Origin: Catonia carolina
Lineage: Eukaryota > Arthropoda > Insecta > Hemiptera > Achilidae
DNA length: 64,000 bases
Reading direction: 5' to 3'
Assembly: GCA_035578175.1 (NCBI GenBank)
Contig: JAQMRL010000014.1
Location: 10,764,274-10,828,273 of the forward strand
Each line of letters opens with the position of its first letter. The first letter of the stretch is position 1. The translations under genes were made by a program, and so were the position numbers. Shown piece after piece: positions 59,346-64,000 of this stretch. Under the pieces are notes generated by a model. It did no database searches. It was not told where the DNA came from and was given only the letters and a program-made list of their open reading frames with translations.

Positions 59346-59689
59346 TCATAATAATTTTTTACTGGTCACTGGTCTACGTTCAACGTACTTACCGGTACAA
59401 TGAAATTCCACTTCCCTTTTTTGTGTCTGTTCGTACAGTTGTACGTAACGCATGATACTACCATGGTGAATGGGTGGATTATCGGAACCACAGTAAAATA
59501 TTAACAAGCTAGGTTGTAATAAACAAAACGCGTCAGCGATAATCACGGTAACATGGCAAAGCGTCTCAAATTCTCTCGTAGCTGTTGTTGCCAACCGGTG
59601 GTGGGGGGAGACGCGTGGTGGCTAGACCGTTATCGAGCGCGCTTAGCCACTACTGTTAGCGATACAGTGTGTTTTTGTAAATATTTGGG

Positions 59690-60258
59690 CATGCGCTGTT
59701 TATGTGTACGTGACATACTGTCGGACGGAATACCTGATTATAGCGCCACCCCCCAAGTCACACATGGCCAAATCTGTATTTCAAAATTTAAAAAATTCTA
59801 CCACAACATTGGCCAATCAATATTTTCATGTTGTTAATACATTTGTACTAATTCTTTTACGCTGAATAAAACGATAGTTTGCTCGTGCCGAACGGTTTAG
59901 TGGTTCCCGAGATAACAAGGGTTCAGAATATTGTTAATAAATCAAAATTTAGGTAATTACAAATTTGAAATTTCGTACACGATGTGAAAATAAAATTCGT
60001 TATGTTGTATTGAAATTTTAAACTTGTCGGTTAAATAATTCTCAAGTTATACGCCTCTAAACGCAAGAAATCTTTTGCGGAAGCAAAAACAACGGGGTTT
60101 TTCGTCTTTCAACCTCGATATGGCAATTTTAATACAATAATAAAGATATAGGACGATAATAGGTCGACGCAGAATAAAAGGAGCTAAATTTTGACGTAAA
60201 GTATGTTGAAATCCAACTCATCAGTTTGGAGATGGAAGGGTGTTCATAATAATGAAAC
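59690..60258. repeat. Foldback repeat F, single arm
   Basis: It contains GTACGTGACATACTGTCGGA, CCACAACATTGGCCAATCAA, CGATAGTTTGCTCGTGCCG and CAACCTCGATATGGCAATTT, in the order seen in one arm of 17,735-19,925. The opposite arm is absent. Confidence 0.7.
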
Positions 60259-60264
60259 TGATAG

Positions 60265-60470
60265 TAGTCACAGTTATCTTCTCTGAGATAATGCATTTCA
60301 CTATACAGCCAGATCCTGTGGTGAATAAAGTGAAGGTGTCATCTGCAGGGTGGAAAGTAGAAGCTTTTCGCAGGGTCTGGTATGCTGATAAGCACAATTT
60401 TCAACTCAGTGAATAGTAAATCACCTCACTACTCGTTTTTACTTAGTAAAACCTCTAGAGGTTCAAACTA
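60265..60470 (-). repeat. Dispersed repeat D, partial copy
   Basis: Ends at GAGGTTTTACTAAGTAAAAA on the minus strand, directly beside the foldback arm. Confidence 0.72.
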
Positions 60471-60825
60471 GCCTACCGATTGTAAACCAAGATAACAACA
60501 ATACTAATTTTTTATTCTTATAACATAATTACATCGGTTGTATTAAATAAATCTGCTTGATACAATAAAAATTCTATCTTAGGAAAAATTGCGGAACTGA
60601 AAAAAACTACTACATATTTTATTGCATTGGCTTTATATAAATCTTGATATGTGATGTAATTTTTCTTTGAACGTAAATAGAAATCCAGCTAAAATTACAG
60701 AAAGAAATTTATTTTCTTGTTTTATAGACTTTATTAATAATAAATGGTTCTGAACCGCAGAAATAAATTGACTTCAGATAATTTTATACCAGTCTTGTAC
60801 ATGATTAGCCACACGCCAACTGCTT

Positions 60826-60985
60826 GGTTGGCGTGTGCTCGCCTCTCATCACGCGGTCTTGGGTTCGAATCCCACTCGGGCATGGCATTTTTTCATACGT
60901 TACAAAAAAATTCATTTCATCCTTCACCGTCTTCATTAGCAGCAATTTGCAAAACAGTCGGACGTTAAACAAAAAACAAAAACAA
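60826..60985 (+). repeat. tRNA-derived SINE, family A
   Basis: B box GGGTTCGAATCCCACTCGGG and the family tail ending CGGACGTTAAACAAAAAAC. The head is nearly the same as at 1,517-1,689. Confidence 0.83.
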
Positions 60986-60999
60986 CTGCTTGGTTAATA

Positions 61000-62480
61000 G
61001 CAACGACGTTGGAACAACCAACTTTAAAAGTAGGCTTCAATAATTATTTTATGTAAAAGTGTTTTTAATTTTAAATTTGTAAAACATTAAAAAACTAGTG
61101 AATTTATGATTAATATATTTTTACGGTTACGAACAACTTGATACAATTCGTAACTACCTAACGATTAAGATGTCATAAAAAACTGGTGTGAAATATTTAC
61201 AATACTTTCTCTTGCCAATGTAAATAATGAAACATTTATTCCTCTTCTTGTTGTGCCTATCCGGTTTGGATGTTGGCGATCATCATGAACTTATAAGTCG
61301 CAATCCGGAACAATTCCGTAAAACTCTTACCGAATCAGGTCCTGAAAATTGTTGAGCTAGGAAATTTTCTTCCTGGCAGGATTCGTTTTTCCCTTCTTCT
61401 TCCTCTGCAGGATGCGCTGCAGTAAATCATATATGTTTACTTGCTTTTGCCTTTATGAATATTTAAGAAGGAAAGTAGGTACTTAAATGGAAAACGGTTA
61501 TAAATTTATGTATTTTCTGTATATAAGCTAAAATACAGCTTGAAATGTATCAAAATTGATATTTTTTTAATAGGTCTAAACATTTTCTATTAATTCCTGA
61601 TCATAACAAGTGTTAATTTATTCGTGAGAAGAAAATATTAACAAACTAATGAAAATCAATGCATTTCCCTATGGTTCAAATTCCGTGGAAAACCCGGTTT
61701 TTAGAATGTTATTATATCATATAGAAATTATTATATAGTTCTTATAATAATTATTATAAGCATTCAAACAGACGAGACGCTTAAATATAATAAAAATCTT
61801 GTAACATCTTTGATAACCGACCGGGAGGCCATCTTGTAGTAACAACCTATCGATACGTGAGCAAATAAAATGGGCGTTACCAACGCACGACGCGTAGTTT
61901 TTACAAAAAATATTCCAATATTTTTTTGTAAAATATTTTATAAAAAATATATGTGATTTTGAAATAAATACTTAGACCAAAACTTCCAGTCACGTATGTG
62001 ACTGGAAGTCCTCATACAAAAGGTGGCCTCTCGGTTGCCTGTCCAAGATAATTCAAGTGACTTAGACAAGTCAAAAGACAAGTTAAGGGAAGCACTATAC
62101 CTCCTATCTAACCCTTATTAAATTTACCTCTTTTTAGGTACACGTTTCTAAGAAACCGTTTAAGAGTTAGGGCTTTAATATTTTGTGCCTTTTCTATGAC
62201 ATCTTTTTAATCTCTGGTACTAGAATTATTATTATAGAGCTAGCGATACCATTTCGAGAATTTTTTTGAAAAATGCAAAAATATCAATTTTTTTGTAGAA
62301 TTTTTTAAATTTTATTTCGAACTTAGTAATAGTACTGAAATGATTATGATTCTAGTACCATATGTCACAATTATACTGGGAAATATGCTCAAAAAATTTC
62401 AACCTTCAAAGTCAAATAGTTTTTGAGAAAATTGTACCTTTATGGAAAGAAGTGAATTTGCGGGAAATGAGCTGTGAAGT
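61000..62480. other. Repeat scraps only
   Basis: It includes a fragment of repeat C (61,180-61,225, CTTTCTCTTGCCAATG) and the GTTGGCGATCATCATGAAC repeat at 61,270. The rest is AT-rich with no recognisable gene. Confidence 0.4.
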
Positions 62481-62492
62481 TTACTTACCCTG

Positions 62493-62660
62493 AAATCGGC
62501 CTTCACCATAATATCGATCCTCATCAGACTGTTCGTTTTCCTCAAATAATTCCTCTTTTTTTCTTTTGTCTTGCTTCTTTTGACACACTTTCCATTGCCT
62601 TCTCAGCTTTCTCTGTTCTTTGAATATCGCAACTCTTAATTGTTTCCACAGATTAACTCA
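62493..62660 (-). CDS. Candidate exon of an unknown gene
   Basis: Read on the minus strand, an open stretch codes for VNLWKQLRVAIFKEQRKLRR, then QWKVCQKKQDKRKKEELFEE and NEQSDEDRYYGEGRFQ, ending at a GGTAAGTAAAC donor. It is highly charged, with a basic then an acidic half. A T-rich tract and AG precede it. I recognise no family. It could be chance, a repeat, or a real host exon. Confidence 0.3.
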
Positions 62661-62679
62661 ATGAAAAAAAATTCTGGTC

Positions 62680-64000
62680 AAAACATTACTTAACAAAAAT
62701 TTGCATAGCTTCCGTAATTTCTATCGCACAGTTATAATTTTCATATGTAATTACACAGAAAAAGATACAGAAGGCAATGGCGCCAAAATTAGAAATATTA
62801 ATTTTTCGATTTTCGAGTTATAGTGCTCCCCTTAAGTCAAAAAGACAAAACCGTACTCTTTAAAGATTAAAGATTTCTTTAAAGATTTTTATTATATTTT
62901 AGAAGGTGTGGTGCCAGTCTGGGTCTTCACTAATGTATTCGTGCAATTTTAATCTTGATAAATATTTGGTTATACAAAATATCTCTAATTATACGTTACT
63001 GATTGATTGTCCAAGTACAGTAACCCTTGTGGGACTGATACGTTTGAGAATATTAACTCTTCGAACACTAATTCCGAGATCGTACCGATAGACTTGGGCT
63101 TTTCTATCCATCTTTCATCCTGAAAATTGAAACGTTAATAAAACTTAATGAGATGTTTTAAAAAAACAAACATGAAACTCTGTTTTTTACGCTAGTTGCA
63201 GCAAATTTACGGATAATTTGTTGTATTTATGCAAAGTCGCGCGTTTTCGTCAAAATTTGTACATAAATAATTTTTATTTTTATGCTTTTCGGCTAGCATT
63301 ATAGAAAAATGTCTAGCAAAAAAATTGATTTGTCAAACACCCTCGCTAATCACACAATACGGCTATTCAAGCGTGTGAGAGTTAATCGAACATGGATGTC
63401 TATAGTAAAAAGAAAGAGAAAAACTGCTTTCTTTGAGTTGATTACATTGACCCACTCCTACAGTTATTTATATGACATGTTAATATATGAAAGCGCGGAA
63501 TTTTGTTAACGCGTGCATATAGAATCAAATTAGAAAAGATAAAGTAGAACACACTCTAGTTTCATTTTAAAGAATGTATGAAAATTGGTTATTTTACGAA
63601 TATCAAAGGGTTTATTACCTTTTTCAGGTCATATTCAATTCAACCGGTTTTGCTGTAAGCGATTATTGAACAATATAGGCCTACCTACCCCTACCATTCA
63701 AGCTTTCAAACGCGGTTGTAACTCTATTTTTAGATGAGATACGGCCTTTATACGGTTTTCTTCAACAAAAAAAAAAATCGAAATTCAATGGTATACTGCC
63801 CAGCCGGTAGCTGTGCACATAGGGTGTGAGAGAGAGAAAGATAGGATGGCAATACTTATTCCCTTTTTGAAAAACATCACGTCGCAGTGTACACAGTTTG
63901 TATTTACCACATTGTATACAAATTGTACGCAGTCTAAATACGCGTATACCCCAATTAATCATCATGCTGAATCACCATAGAGTGATGAATTACAATTCAG
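62680..64000. other. No supported gene
   Basis: Two short plus-strand frames, 62,906-63,091 (after a TATTTTAG acceptor-like site) and 63,309-63,509, are open but match nothing I recognise. No repeat family from the rest of the window appears here. Confidence 0.35.

Noticed and set aside
62906..63091. A metallo-beta-lactamase type (Integrator subunit-like) exon
   Set aside because: A short stretch with LLIDCP recalled that family, but the surrounding conserved residues are absent and the frame is only 61 codons.

Overview
This window looks like nuclear DNA of an insect. It holds two copies of an insect odorant-receptor gene with conserved GT-AG introns, plus Tc1/mariner, P-like, Mutator-like, R1, Jockey, RTE and CR1-group elements and tRNA-derived SINEs. 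It is AT-rich and packed with transposons. I cannot name the species; a hemipteran-like genome is only a guess. There are no prokaryotic features.

Layout. The backbone is one large, imperfect inverted duplication. The left arm runs from about 3,228 to 22,885 and the right arm from about 26,400 to 43,276, around a 3.5 kb spacer of dead transposons. Each arm carries the same five-exon odorant-receptor gene, pointing away from the centre. The left copy (minus strand, exons between 15,642 and 3,861) is broken in exon 1 by a 2.0 kb Sola-like DNA transposon. The right copy (plus strand, exons between 31,855 and 42,013) reads through all five exons (422 codons plus stop). Because the arms are paralogous, each serves as an empty-site control for insertions in the other. 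This fixes the boundaries and target duplications of several elements: a 1,370 bp Tc1/mariner element, a 969 bp mariner deletion derivative, the Sola-like element, and an LTR-like insert with an intact mariner nested in it. An 819 bp Tigger-like element is also bounded by inverted repeats and a TA duplication. A second, almost identical small palindrome (1-1,221 versus 5,332-6,552) lies in and beside the left arm.

Right of 43.3 kb the sequence is mostly retrotransposon. There is a hAT-like element with an R1 LINE fragment inside, then a (TAA)n array interrupted by two minus-strand LINEs: a 5'-truncated CR1-like one and a full-length two-ORF one with an overlapping TAATG stop-start. Beyond these lie a Jockey fragment, a 333 bp MITE, a LINE with two nonsense codons, a P-element-like transposase tail, and repeat fragments. 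The last 3 kb have only weak coding hints.

The functional content is therefore one apparently complete receptor gene, one freshly broken sister copy, and at least three elements with uninterrupted protein-coding frames (mariner 36,011-37,358; Tc1/mariner 10,907-12,276; LINE 48,982-53,932). All comparisons were made by eye from the sequence; no alignment or database search was run.
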